Positions 37,018 through 44,432 of a stretch of DNA of 64,000 nucleotides are shown here, piece by piece; position 1 is the first letter of the stretch, and each line of letters opens with the position of its first letter. Position numbers and translations under genes: made by a program. The notes under the pieces were generated by a model. It made no database searches, was not told the DNA's origin, and worked only from the letters and a program-made list of their open reading frames with translations. The stretch is from Gemmatimonadota bacterium (GTDB lineage: Bacteria > Gemmatimonadota > Gemmatimonadetes > Gemmatimonadales > GWC2-71-9): assembly GCA_016713785.1 (NCBI GenBank), contig JADJOM010000003.1:186001-250000 (forward strand). The letters run 5' to 3'.

Positions 37018-38355
37018 ATGGCCCGCATTGACGTCATCATGCCGCAGATGGGTGAGTCCATTGCCGAGGGGACCCTCTCGAAGTGGATCAAGCAGGTGGG
37101 CGACGCGGTCAAGCGCGACGAACCCATGTTCGAGATCTCCACCGACAAGGTCGATGCCGAGATCCCGGCGCCCAGCGCGGGCATCCTGGCGGAGATCCTG
37201 GTGCAGCAGGGCCAGACGGTGGCGGTGAACACGGTCGTTGCGCGGCTGGAGACTGATGCCAGCGCCGCCGTGTCCGCTCCGGCGCCTGCCTCGGCCTCGG
37301 CCCCGGCACCGGCAAGCCCGCCGGTGGCCGCGACGGCACCCACCGCCGCGCCGACCCGGGCCGCCGAAGCGCCGGGCCGCCGGGCCGCGGAGCCGGCGGC
37401 GGAGTCGGCGGAAGACCGGCTCCGTCGGCGCTCCACGCCGCTGGTCCGGAAGATGGCGGCCGAGCATGGGATCGACATCGGCACGGTGGCCGGGAGCGGG
37501 CACGCGGGCCGGGTGACCAAGAGCGACATCATCGGCTACATCGAGGCGCCCGCGGCGGCACCCGTGGCCGCACCGACGGCGCCGGCCGCACCCGCGCGGC
37601 CGGCGGCGGCCCCCGCGCCGGCGCACGCGGCCCCCGGCGCCGAGGCATGGGAGGGCGACCGGGTGGAGCCGTGGTCGCGCATCCGGAAGCTCACCGCCGA
37701 CCACATGATCATGTCGCGCCGGGTCTCGGCGCACGTGCAGACGCTGTTCGAGGTCGACTACACCCGCGTCTCGCAGGTCCGCGCGCGCCGCAAGAAGGAC
37801 TTCGCCGAGCGGGGCGTGAACCTGACCTACCTGGCCTTCATCGCGAAGGCCATCGCCGACAACCTGCGCCGGCATCCGGGACTCAACGCGGCGGTCGCGA
37901 GCGACGCCACGATCTTCCGCCGGGACATCAACCTCGGCGTCGCCGTGGCGCTGGACTGGGGCCTCATCGTCCCCGTCATCAAGCACGCCGACGAGCTCTC
38001 GCTGCTGGGCATCGCCCGCGCCATCAACGACTTGGGCGAGCGCGCACGGACCAAGAAGCTGAGCCCCGACGACGTCCAGCGCGGCACCTTCACGATCACC
38101 AATCCGGGGACCTTCGGCAGCTACGCCGGGCTTCCGATCATCAACCAGCCCCAGGTGGCCATCCTCGGCGTCGGCACCATCGAGAAGCGGGCCTCGGTCG
38201 TGACCCTGCCCGACGGCACCGATGCCATCGCGCCGCGGCTCAAGGGCATGCTGACCATGTCGTTCGACCACCGCGTGGTGGATGGCGCCGACGCCGACCG
38301 CTTCCTGGCCGACGTCAAGAAGATGCTGGAGCAGTTCCCGGACGACGCCGGCTGA
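37018..38355 (+). CDS. 2-oxoacid dehydrogenase E2 (dihydrolipoyl acyltransferase)
   Basis: This 445-residue E2 has one lipoyl domain (about 1-78) with the lipoylated lysine in STDKVDAEIP (about 42). An Ala/Pro linker follows (80-135), then an E3-binding domain (about 138-177, TPLVRKMAAEHGIDIGTVAGSGHAGRV) and a second Ala/Pro linker. The acyltransferase core holds the catalytic DHRVVDGADADRF near residue 420. The first linker DNA around 37373-37404 shows the same octamer repetition (CGGGCCGC twice, then GGAGCCGG) found in nearby intergenic DNA. It forms the complex core with the E1 subunits encoded upstream. A DKVDAEI lipoyl site fits pyruvate or branched-chain complexes. Confidence 0.93.
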   Translation: MARIDVIMPQMGESIAEGTLSKWIKQVGDAVKRDEPMFEISTDKVDAEIPAPSAGILAEILVQQGQTVAVNTVVARLETDASAAVSAPAPASASAPAPASPPVAATAPTAAPTRAAEAPGRRAAEPAAESAEDRLRRRSTPLVRKMAAEHGIDIGTVAGSGHAGRVTKSDIIGYIEAPAAAPVAAPTAPAAPARPAAAPAPAHAAPGAEAWEGDRVEPWSRIRKLTADHMIMSRRVSAHVQTLFEVDYTRVSQVRARRKKDFAERGVNLTYLAFIAKAIADNLRRHPGLNAAVASDATIFRRDINLGVAVALDWGLIVPVIKHADELSLLGIARAINDLGERARTKKLSPDDVQRGTFTITNPGTFGSYAGLPIINQPQVAILGVGTIEKRASVVTLPDGTDAIAPRLKGMLTMSFDHRVVDGADADRFLADVKKMLEQFPDDAG

Positions 38356-38356
38356 G

Positions 38357-38683
38357 ATGACCCGCGTCCTGACCATCTCCCGGGTGACCGTGCCGCCGAG
38401 CCACGAGGCGGAGTACGTGCGGACCGTGCACCTGCTCGCCGAACTCGGCGGCCAGCGGGGCCGCAGCCTCTGGCTCTTCCGCCAGCAGGGCGCGGGCGGG
38501 CGGTTCATCGAATTCAGCGAGAGCCGCACCGAGCTGACCCACCGGGCCCGGGCCTCGCGCACCGACCTGGAGCAGAAGCTCGAGGCCCGGTTGCGGGAAC
38601 TCGCCACCTACGAGGCCGACGCGTGGGACCTCTGGGACGAGGTGCCGCCCGCGCTCGCCGCCGAACCCGACCAGGACGGGTGA
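38357..38683 (+). CDS. Small protein of unknown function following E2
   Basis: This 108-residue predicted cytoplasmic protein starts at an ATG 1 nt after the E2 stop, so it is probably part of the dehydrogenase operon. It begins with a beta strand (TRVLTISRVTVPP), then a helix with E/Y/H residues, RSLWLFRQQG and FIEFSESRTE, a pattern reminiscent of a dimeric alpha/beta barrel (ABM-like) fold. A helical acidic C-terminus (TDLEQKLEARLRELATYEAD) follows. I do not recognise a specific family. Its position suggests a role tied to the dehydrogenase complex or simply co-expression. Confidence 0.6.
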   Translation: MTRVLTISRVTVPPSHEAEYVRTVHLLAELGGQRGRSLWLFRQQGAGGRFIEFSESRTELTHRARASRTDLEQKLEARLRELATYEADAWDLWDEVPPALAAEPDQDG

Positions 38684-38726
38684 TCGCCATGCCCCAACTC
38701 CCGACCGTACGCCCGGAGGACCGCCG

Positions 38727-38990
38727 ATGCCCCGACGCTGCGTGACCGTGGATGGCCAGCGCTGGGACGTGAGCCCGACCGGCCGCGTCTCCCAGTACAC
38801 CCGTGACGAGTTCGGCGTACGCTTCAGCCAGCCCGGCGCCGCCGGCGAGGTGCGCGTGGCGCGGTTCGCGCCGCTCGGCTCCCGGCTTCCCGAGGAGGCG
38901 CTGCTGGAGCTCTCCGACGCCCAGTTGCTCGAGCTGTTCCACCGTTCCCAGCCGTCGTGGACGGCGCCCGAGACGGAGTACCGCCGCTGA
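38727..38990 (+). CDS. Small protein of unknown function
   Basis: This 87-residue predicted protein starts at an ATG with GGAGG 7 nt upstream, which supports it as a real gene. It has a beta-rich first half (RRCVTVDGQRWDVSPTGRV, EFGVRFSQ, EVRVARFAPLG) and ends with an acidic helix (PEEALLELSDAQLLELFHRSQ). No signal peptide or membrane segment is seen, and no family is recognised. It lies between the E2-linked small gene and a PHP phosphoesterase. The stop overlaps a possible CTG start of the latter. Confidence 0.6.
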   Translation: MPRRCVTVDGQRWDVSPTGRVSQYTRDEFGVRFSQPGAAGEVRVARFAPLGSRLPEEALLELSDAQLLELFHRSQPSWTAPETEYRR

Positions 38991-39850
38991 ACGACACCGT
39001 CCCGGTACCCTGCGTTGACCTGCACCTGCACTCGACGGCCTCCGACGGAGCCCATCCGCCGGAGGAGGTGGTGCGCCGCGCCGCGCGGGCTGGCCTTGCC
39101 GCCATCGCGCTGACCGACCACGACACCCTGGCCGGCGTCCCGGCCGCGCTGGCCGCCGGCGAGGCCGCGGGGCTCCGGGTCATTCCCGGCTGCGAGTTCT
39201 CGGTCCAGGCCACGTGGGGCGAGATGCACCTGCTGGGCTATTTCCTGCCGGTGGCCTGGGCGCCGCTGGAGGAGTTCCTGGTGCTGGCCCGGGATGATCG
39301 GGCGCGCCGCGGCGGGGAGATGGTGGAGAAGCTTCGCGCCCTGGGCGCCAGCATCGCCCTCGAGGACGTGCTGGCCGAGGCGGCCGGCGGCGCGATCGGC
39401 CGGCCGCACGTGGCACGCGCGCTGGTCAAGGTGGGGGCCGCGCGCACGGTGCAGGATGCGTTCGATCGCTATGTGGGCTGGGGGCGGCCGGGCTTCGTGG
39501 AGAAGCGGCTGCCGGCGTTCAAGACGGTCGCCGCCCTGGTCCACCAGGCCGGCGGGGTGGTCTCCGCGGCCCACCTCAAGGAACGGGGAACCCGCAACGC
39601 CCTCGCGGTCTTGAAGGCCGAAGGGCTCGACGCGGTGGAGGTGCGGCACCCCACCCACGACGCCGACCTGCGCTCCCGCCTCGCGGAACACGCCCGCCAG
39701 CTGGGGCTGCGGGTCAGTGGCGGGTCCGACTGGCACGGCGACGAGCTGACCCAGCCGGCCACCGCCGCGATCGGCGGGCAGCAGGTGCCGCTGGCGTGGC
39801 TGGAGGCCCTCGAGGCCGCCCGGCCGCGCGTCGCGGCGCCGACGGCCTGA
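38957..39850 (+). CDS. PHP-domain metal-dependent phosphoesterase
   Basis: The PHP fold shows its metal ligands in DLHLHSTASDG (about 21-31), ALTDHDT (about 51), PGCEFS (about 77), then HLKERGTRN and GSDWHGDE (about 260). YciV/RNase AM and related 3'-5' oligonucleotide or nucleoside 3',5'-bisphosphate phosphatases share this pattern, so phosphoester hydrolysis is likely, substrate unknown. Start is uncertain: a GTG at 38957 gives 297 residues but overlaps the previous gene by 34 nt and has no ribosome site. A CTG at 38987, 8 nt after GGAG and overlapping the previous stop (CTGA), would give 287 residues. Confidence 0.85.
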   Translation: MDGARDGVPPLNDTVPVPCVDLHLHSTASDGAHPPEEVVRRAARAGLAAIALTDHDTLAGVPAALAAGEAAGLRVIPGCEFSVQATWGEMHLLGYFLPVAWAPLEEFLVLARDDRARRGGEMVEKLRALGASIALEDVLAEAAGGAIGRPHVARALVKVGAARTVQDAFDRYVGWGRPGFVEKRLPAFKTVAALVHQAGGVVSAAHLKERGTRNALAVLKAEGLDAVEVRHPTHDADLRSRLAEHARQLGLRVSGGSDWHGDELTQPATAAIGGQQVPLAWLEALEAARPRVAAPTA

Positions 39851-39885
39851 GCGGCACGGGCACCCACGCACTACCGGGAGTGAGC

Positions 39886-40611
39886 ATGGCCACACAGTGG
39901 GACTTCAAGGACAAGACGGTGCTCGTCACCGGCGTGGGTCGCGCGGGGCAGATCGGCCACGCGGTGGCTGAGGCGTTCGGGCGGGCGGGCGCCCGCGTGG
40001 TGGCGGTCGACCGCAACGCGGTCGGCGTGGCGGAGCGGGTCCGGGAATTTGCCGCGCAGGGCATCGAGGCCCGGCCCGCCGCCGGCGACCTCACCGAGCC
40101 TGACGTGGCCGCCCTCGCGGTGGAGATCGCCCTCAAGCACTACGGGCGGCTCGACGCCGTGGTGAACGTGGCGGGCGGGCTCACCACCTATGGCCCGGTG
40201 GGCAAGACCGGGGTGGATGGCTTCGATCGCGAGATCGCCATCAACCTCAAGACGGCCTACCTGATGTCCCGCGCCGCGGTCGAGGCCCTGACGGCCAGCC
40301 GGGGCGCGATCGTGAACTTCGCCTCCGTGGCCTACTTCCGGCCCGCCGAGCAGATGGCGGCCTACACCGCGGCGAAGGCGGGCGTGGCCGGCCTCACCCA
40401 GAGTCTCGCCGCGGAGCTGTGGCCCAAGGGGGTCCGGGTCAACGCCATCGCCCCGGGCATGGTGCGTACGCCCGAGAACGTGGCGGTGGCGGGCGAGCAG
40501 GCGCATTACGTGGAGATGTCGCAGCTGATCGGCGCGGTGCTCTTCCTGGCGGGGGAGTCGTCCGCCGGCATCAGCGGCCACATCCTCCCGGTGACCAACG
40601 GCGCCCTCTGA
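39886..40611 (+). CDS. Short-chain dehydrogenase/reductase
   Basis: This 241-residue oxidoreductase has the SDR nucleotide loop VLVTGVGRAGQIGHAVAEAF (about 12-31), NVAGG (about 91) and the catalytic triad serine (FASVAYF) with YTAAK (Tyr and Lys, about 166-170). Its cofactor aspartate in VVAVDRN suggests NAD. An odd glycine loop (GRAGQIG rather than GxxxGIG) is still plausible. The substrate is unknown. The ATG at 39886 follows CCGGGAG. It overlaps the next SDR gene by one base (TGATG). Confidence 0.88.
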   Translation: MATQWDFKDKTVLVTGVGRAGQIGHAVAEAFGRAGARVVAVDRNAVGVAERVREFAAQGIEARPAAGDLTEPDVAALAVEIALKHYGRLDAVVNVAGGLTTYGPVGKTGVDGFDREIAINLKTAYLMSRAAVEALTASRGAIVNFASVAYFRPAEQMAAYTAAKAGVAGLTQSLAAELWPKGVRVNAIAPGMVRTPENVAVAGEQAHYVEMSQLIGAVLFLAGESSAGISGHILPVTNGAL

Positions 40612-41342
40612 TGGAACTCGCCGGGCGGGTGGCGCTGGTGACCGGGGCCGGACACCGCCTCGGCCGCGCCATCGCGCTGGCGCTCGCTGGTCGCGGGATG
40701 CCGGTGGCGGTGCATTATCATCGCTCCCGCCGCGAGGCCGACGTCACCCTGCACGCCATCCGGGAGCTGGGCCTGCGCGCCGAGCTTTTCCAGGCCGACC
40801 TCTCGGACGCCACCGCGGCCCGGGCATTGCCGGCCACGGTGGCGGAGGCCTTCGGGCGGCTCGACGTCCTGGTGAACAGCGCCGGCATCATGGTGCGCGC
40901 CACGGTCGAAGAGACCACCCCCGAGTTGTGGGACCAGGTGCAGGACACCAACCTCCGGTCGATGTTCTTCACCACCCAGGGCGCGCTGCCGGCCCTGCGG
41001 GCGGCGCGCGGACGGGTCATCAACCTGGCCGACGTCGGCGGGCTCGAGCCCTGGCCGCGCTACGCCGCCCACTGCGTGAGCAAGGCGGGGGTGGTCATGC
41101 TCACCCGCACCCTGGCGCGGGCCCTGGCCCCGGAGGTCACGGTCAACGCCGTGGCCCCCGGCGCGGTGCTTCCCCCGGATGACTGGGACGCCGCCGCCCG
41201 CGAACACCTGGCCCGCACCACCCCCCTCGGCCGGCTCGGCGGGCCCCAGGATGTGACCGCGGCGATCCTCTACCTGCTGGAAGGCGGGGACTACGTCACC
41301 GGCGAGACGATCGTCGTCGATGGCGGCCGCCTCATCCGCTGA
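40611..41342 (+). CDS. Pteridine-reductase-like SDR with His at the usual catalytic Tyr position
   Basis: This 243-residue SDR has the nucleotide loop VTGAGHRLGRAIALALA (about 10-26), in which TGxxxRLG resembles pteridine reductases (FolM/PTR1 type) that reduce dihydrofolate or pterins with NADPH. HYHRSRREAD supports that likeness. NSAG follows. At the catalytic position the sequence reads YAAHCVSKAG, where the YxxxK motif would need tyrosine in place of the histidine, although a tyrosine lies three residues earlier. Either the enzyme uses an altered mechanism or the neighbouring Tyr acts. It is translationally coupled to the previous SDR. Confidence 0.82.
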   Translation: MELAGRVALVTGAGHRLGRAIALALAGRGMPVAVHYHRSRREADVTLHAIRELGLRAELFQADLSDATAARALPATVAEAFGRLDVLVNSAGIMVRATVEETTPELWDQVQDTNLRSMFFTTQGALPALRAARGRVINLADVGGLEPWPRYAAHCVSKAGVVMLTRTLARALAPEVTVNAVAPGAVLPPDDWDAAAREHLARTTPLGRLGGPQDVTAAILYLLEGGDYVTGETIVVDGGRLIR

Positions 41343-41357
41343 CCCCCTGACCCCGCC

Positions 41358-41363
41358 TATATT
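41358..41363 (+). promoter_or_regulatory. Possible -10 element (TATATT) of trxB
   Basis: TATATTTCCC stands out in GC-rich DNA 45 nt before the trxB ATG. No matching -35 at 16-18 bp is seen. A small CCGG hairpin lies in the leader. Confidence 0.35.
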
Positions 41364-41408
41364 TCCCGCTGACCCGACCCCCGGCCGGAGCGCCGGTGGA
41401 ACACGCCC

Positions 41409-42383
41409 ATGACCCAGACTTCTGCATTCGATCTCGATACCGTCATCGTCGGCGCCGGCCCGGCCGGCCTCTGCGCCGGCATGTACGCCGGCCGCGGCAT
41501 GCTCAAGGCCGTGGTGCTCGAAAGCCGGGTGCCCGGTGGCGAGCTGCTCAACACCGAGAAGATCGAGGACTACCCCGGCTTCGAGTCCATCCTCGGCCGC
41601 GAGCTGGCTGAGCGGATGACTGCCCACGCCAAGAAGTTCGGCGCCGAGATCCGCCAGGCCACGGTCGACGGCATCTTCCGCCAGCCCGACGGGACCTTCG
41701 AGGTGAAGACCCTCGATGGCGATGTCTACCGCGCCCCGACCGTGATCCTCACCGCCGGCGGCACGCCCACCAAGCTCGAGGTGCCCGGCGAGGCCGAGTA
41801 TGCGGGGTTCGGGGTGTCGTACTGCGCGGTCTGCGACGGCGCCTTCTTCCGCAACCAGACCATCGCGGTCATCGGCGGCGGTGACGCCGCGGTCGAGGAG
41901 GCGGACTACCTCACCCGCTACGCCGCCAAGGTGTACCTCGTGCACCGGCGCAGCGAGCTCCGGGCCTCCAAGGTGCTGCAGGAGCGTCTCTTCGCCAACC
42001 CGAAGATCGAGCCGGTGTGGAACAAGCAGGTGCTCGAGGTCGAGGGGCGGGAGCAGGCCGGCCTGCGCGAGGTGACGGCGCTGCGCCTCAAGGACACCGT
42101 GACCGGCGCGGAGTCGCGGCTCGCGGCCAGCGGCTGCTTCGTGTTCATCGGCTTCCGGCCCAACTCGGGGCTCATTCGCGAGCACTTCCGGCACGACGCG
42201 AGCGGGTACGTGATCACCGACGACCGGATGATGACCTCGATTCCCGGCCTCTTCGCCGCCGGCGACCTCCGGGTACAGCTCACCCGCCAGGTCACCACCG
42301 CCGTGGGCGACGCCACCACCGCCGCCATCGCCGTCGAGAAGTACCTCACCGAACGCCGGGCCAAGGCCAGTGTCGGCGCTTGA
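41409..42383 (+). CDS. trxB: Thioredoxin reductase
   Basis: This 324-residue flavoprotein reduces thioredoxin with NADPH. It has the FAD loop VIVGAGPAGLCAGMYAGRG (about 13-31), the redox pair CAVC (Cys139, Cys142) followed by DGAFF, the NADPH loop VIGGGDAAVEEADYL (about 155-169) and the second FAD motif PGLFAAGDLR. Length is normal for the low-molecular-weight type. The last 14 nt overlap the next gene, a metallo-beta-lactamase-fold hydrolase, suggesting a joint operon in thiol metabolism. Confidence 0.93.
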   Translation: MTQTSAFDLDTVIVGAGPAGLCAGMYAGRGMLKAVVLESRVPGGELLNTEKIEDYPGFESILGRELAERMTAHAKKFGAEIRQATVDGIFRQPDGTFEVKTLDGDVYRAPTVILTAGGTPTKLEVPGEAEYAGFGVSYCAVCDGAFFRNQTIAVIGGGDAAVEEADYLTRYAAKVYLVHRRSELRASKVLQERLFANPKIEPVWNKQVLEVEGREQAGLREVTALRLKDTVTGAESRLAASGCFVFIGFRPNSGLIREHFRHDASGYVITDDRMMTSIPGLFAAGDLRVQLTRQVTTAVGDATTAAIAVEKYLTERRAKASVGA

Positions 42384-43017
42384 GGTCGCCTGCCTGCCCA
42401 ACGGCCAGTTCGAGGAGAACTGCTACCTGCTGATCGACCGGCCGGCAGGGCAGGCGGTGATCGTGGACCCGGGGGAGGAGGAAGAGCTGTTCCTGGCCAC
42501 CCTCCGCCGCGAGGGAGTGCAGCTCGCCGCCATCTGGCTCACCCACGGTCACGTGGACCACATCATGGGCGTGCGGCGGCTCAAGCAGGAGACCGGCGCG
42601 CCGATCCACCTGCACCCCGATGATCGCGAGCTCTACGATGGCCTCCCGGGGCAGGGCCGGTGGATGGGGCTCGCCCTCCAGGCGCCGCCGCCACCCGATC
42701 AGCCGCTCGCGGAGGGGCAGGAGCTCCGGTTCGGCGGCGAGCGCTTCACCGTGCGTCACACGCCGGGACACAGCCGCGGCAGCGTCAGCTTCGTGGCCGA
42801 CGGCTTCATCCTCGGCGGGGACGTCCTCTTCAGCGGCTCCGTCGGACGGACCGACCTTCCGGGTGGTGACTTCGCCACCCTCATGCAGAGCCTGCAGCGG
42901 GTCTTCCTGACGCTCCCCGATTCCACCCGGGTGCTCTGCGGCCATGGCCCGGAAACCACCATCGGGGTGGAGCGACTCACCAACCCCTTCCTCACCGGCG
43001 CCTACCGCCATGAGTGA
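42370..43017 (+). CDS. Metallo-beta-lactamase-fold hydrolase (glyoxalase II-like)
   Basis: This 215-residue hydrolase has the metal motif THGHVDHIMG (about 58-67). Downstream ligands lie in HTPGHSRGSVSF (about 131) and the GGDVLFSGSVGRTDLPGGD segment (about 149-167), ending with CGHGPETTIG. This is the pattern of hydroxyacylglutathione hydrolase relatives and persulfide dioxygenase-like enzymes found widely in bacteria. It starts at a GTG inside trxB and ends overlapping the next small gene by 8 nt. A thiol-ester or related small-molecule substrate fits the thioredoxin reductase neighbour. Confidence 0.88.
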   Translation: MSALEVACLPNGQFEENCYLLIDRPAGQAVIVDPGEEEELFLATLRREGVQLAAIWLTHGHVDHIMGVRRLKQETGAPIHLHPDDRELYDGLPGQGRWMGLALQAPPPPDQPLAEGQELRFGGERFTVRHTPGHSRGSVSFVADGFILGGDVLFSGSVGRTDLPGGDFATLMQSLQRVFLTLPDSTRVLCGHGPETTIGVERLTNPFLTGAYRHE

Positions 43018-43189
43018 CGGCCCGGCGCCACGCGGCGCGGGATCGACGGCCGCGCCGCCGAGCCGGCGTGCCGCGGAGCCTCCGGCCTGCAACCGCTGCG
43101 GCGTTGCCGTGACGCGCCGGCCCTGGGGCTGCAAGAACCCCTGTCCCAACTGCGGCACCGTGTATCCGCTCGGTGACTGTTCCGACTGA
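43010..43189 (+). CDS. Small zinc-ribbon protein
   Basis: This 59-residue protein has a disordered Ala/Pro/Arg-rich first half, followed by CNRCG, CKNPCPNCG and a last Cys (GDCSD). Two CxxC pairs suggest a zinc ribbon. It overlaps the MBL hydrolase gene by 8 nt and the glycosyltransferase start by 17 nt, which supports translation as part of the operon. Function unknown. The N-terminal codons contain octamer-like repetition (CGAGCCGG near 43049) similar to nearby repeats. Confidence 0.6.
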   Translation: MSDGPAPRGAGSTAAPPSRRAAEPPACNRCGVAVTRRPWGCKNPCPNCGTVYPLGDCSD

Positions 43190-44432
43190 TCGCGGCGCGC
43201 CGCCCGGCTTCCTGCCCCCGGGCGACCCCGCGCTCGATCTCTCGCGCAGCAGCTTCCCCTCCCGGCTCGCGCGCCCCGGCACGCTCACCGTCCTCGACAT
43301 CACCAAGTACTTCGGCGACGCCACCGGCGGCATCCGCACCTATCTCCTGGCCAAGGCTGCGTACGTCCAGTCGCGGGCCGACCTGCGGCAGCTGCTGGTC
43401 GTCCCCGGCCCGCACGATGGCCTCGGGCACGCCGGCCACGTGCGCTGCTACCGGCTCAAGGGGCCGCGCATCCCGTTCGACCAGTCGTACCGCTTCCTGC
43501 TCGCCACCCGCACCACCCGCCGGATCCTCGAGCACGAGCGGCCCGACCTGATCGAGGTCGGCAGCCCGTGGCTGGTGCCCTGGATCACCCGGCGGGCCAA
43601 CCGGGCCCTGCAGGCGCCGCTGGTCTGGTTCTATCACACGCACTTTCCCCGGATCATCGATCCGCTCGGTGCCGGTGGCGTGCGCTCCACGCTGGGCCGC
43701 GCGGCCTGGGGCTATGTCCGACGACTCGCGGGCATGTACCGCGGCATCCTCGCCGCGAGCGAGAGCATGGCGCGCGAACTGGAGCAGGAAGGCGTCGGGC
43801 CGGTGCACCGCGTGGCCCTCGGCGTGGACCTCGGACGCTTCCATCCGGACCTCCGCGCGGAGGCCCCCGAGACCCGGCGCCGGTACAACCTGCCGGACGC
43901 GCCGCTGGCGCTCTACCTGGGGCGATTCACGGAAGAGAAGCAGCTCGACCTGCTGCTCGGCGCCTGGCCCGAGGTGGAGCGCCGTACCGGGGCCTGGCTG
44001 GTGCTGGTGGGCGCCGGTCCCCGGGAAGCGCGGCTGCGCGCCCTGGCCGAAGGGAAGCAGGTGCGGTTCATCCCGTATGTCCGGGACCGCCATGAGGTGG
44101 CCCGCCTGCTCGCCGCAGCCGAGCTCTATCTCTCCCCCGGGCCGGCGGAGAGCTTCGGCCTGAGCGCCCTCGAGGCGATGGCCACCGGGACGCCGGTACT
44201 TTCGGTGGAGGCGGGCGGGGTCGCGGATCGGGTGCGTGCCTCCGGCGCCGGGGCGCTGTACGCCGTCGGTGACACCAACGCCTGCGCCGAGGCGGCGCTG
44301 ACCCTGCTGCGCGGCGGCCGCCAGGCGCTGGGGCAGGTGGCCCGCGGCTTCGCGGAGCGGCACCACGCCTGGGACCAGGCCTTCGACGGGATCTTCGCCG
44401 TGTATCGCTCGCTGCTGGCGTCCGGGCGGTGA
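43173..44432 (+). CDS. GT4-family glycosyltransferase
   Basis: This 419-residue glycosyltransferase has a GT-B fold. The N-terminal acceptor domain includes GGIRTYLLAKAAYV (about 51-64) and WFYHTHFPR. The C-terminal nucleotide-sugar domain has ALYLGRFTEEKQLDLLL (about 247-263) and ESFGLSALEAMATGTPVL, the EX7E motif of GT4 enzymes (about 328). No membrane helix is seen; peripheral action on a lipid acceptor is likely. The next gene, overlapping GTGA, encodes a flippase-like membrane protein, so a glycolipid pathway is plausible. Start is a GTG at 43173 within the zinc-ribbon gene. Confidence 0.9.
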   Translation: MTVPTDRGAPPGFLPPGDPALDLSRSSFPSRLARPGTLTVLDITKYFGDATGGIRTYLLAKAAYVQSRADLRQLLVVPGPHDGLGHAGHVRCYRLKGPRIPFDQSYRFLLATRTTRRILEHERPDLIEVGSPWLVPWITRRANRALQAPLVWFYHTHFPRIIDPLGAGGVRSTLGRAAWGYVRRLAGMYRGILAASESMARELEQEGVGPVHRVALGVDLGRFHPDLRAEAPETRRRYNLPDAPLALYLGRFTEEKQLDLLLGAWPEVERRTGAWLVLVGAGPREARLRALAEGKQVRFIPYVRDRHEVARLLAAAELYLSPGPAESFGLSALEAMATGTPVLSVEAGGVADRVRASGAGALYAVGDTNACAEAALTLLRGGRQALGQVARGFAERHHAWDQAFDGIFAVYRSLLASGR

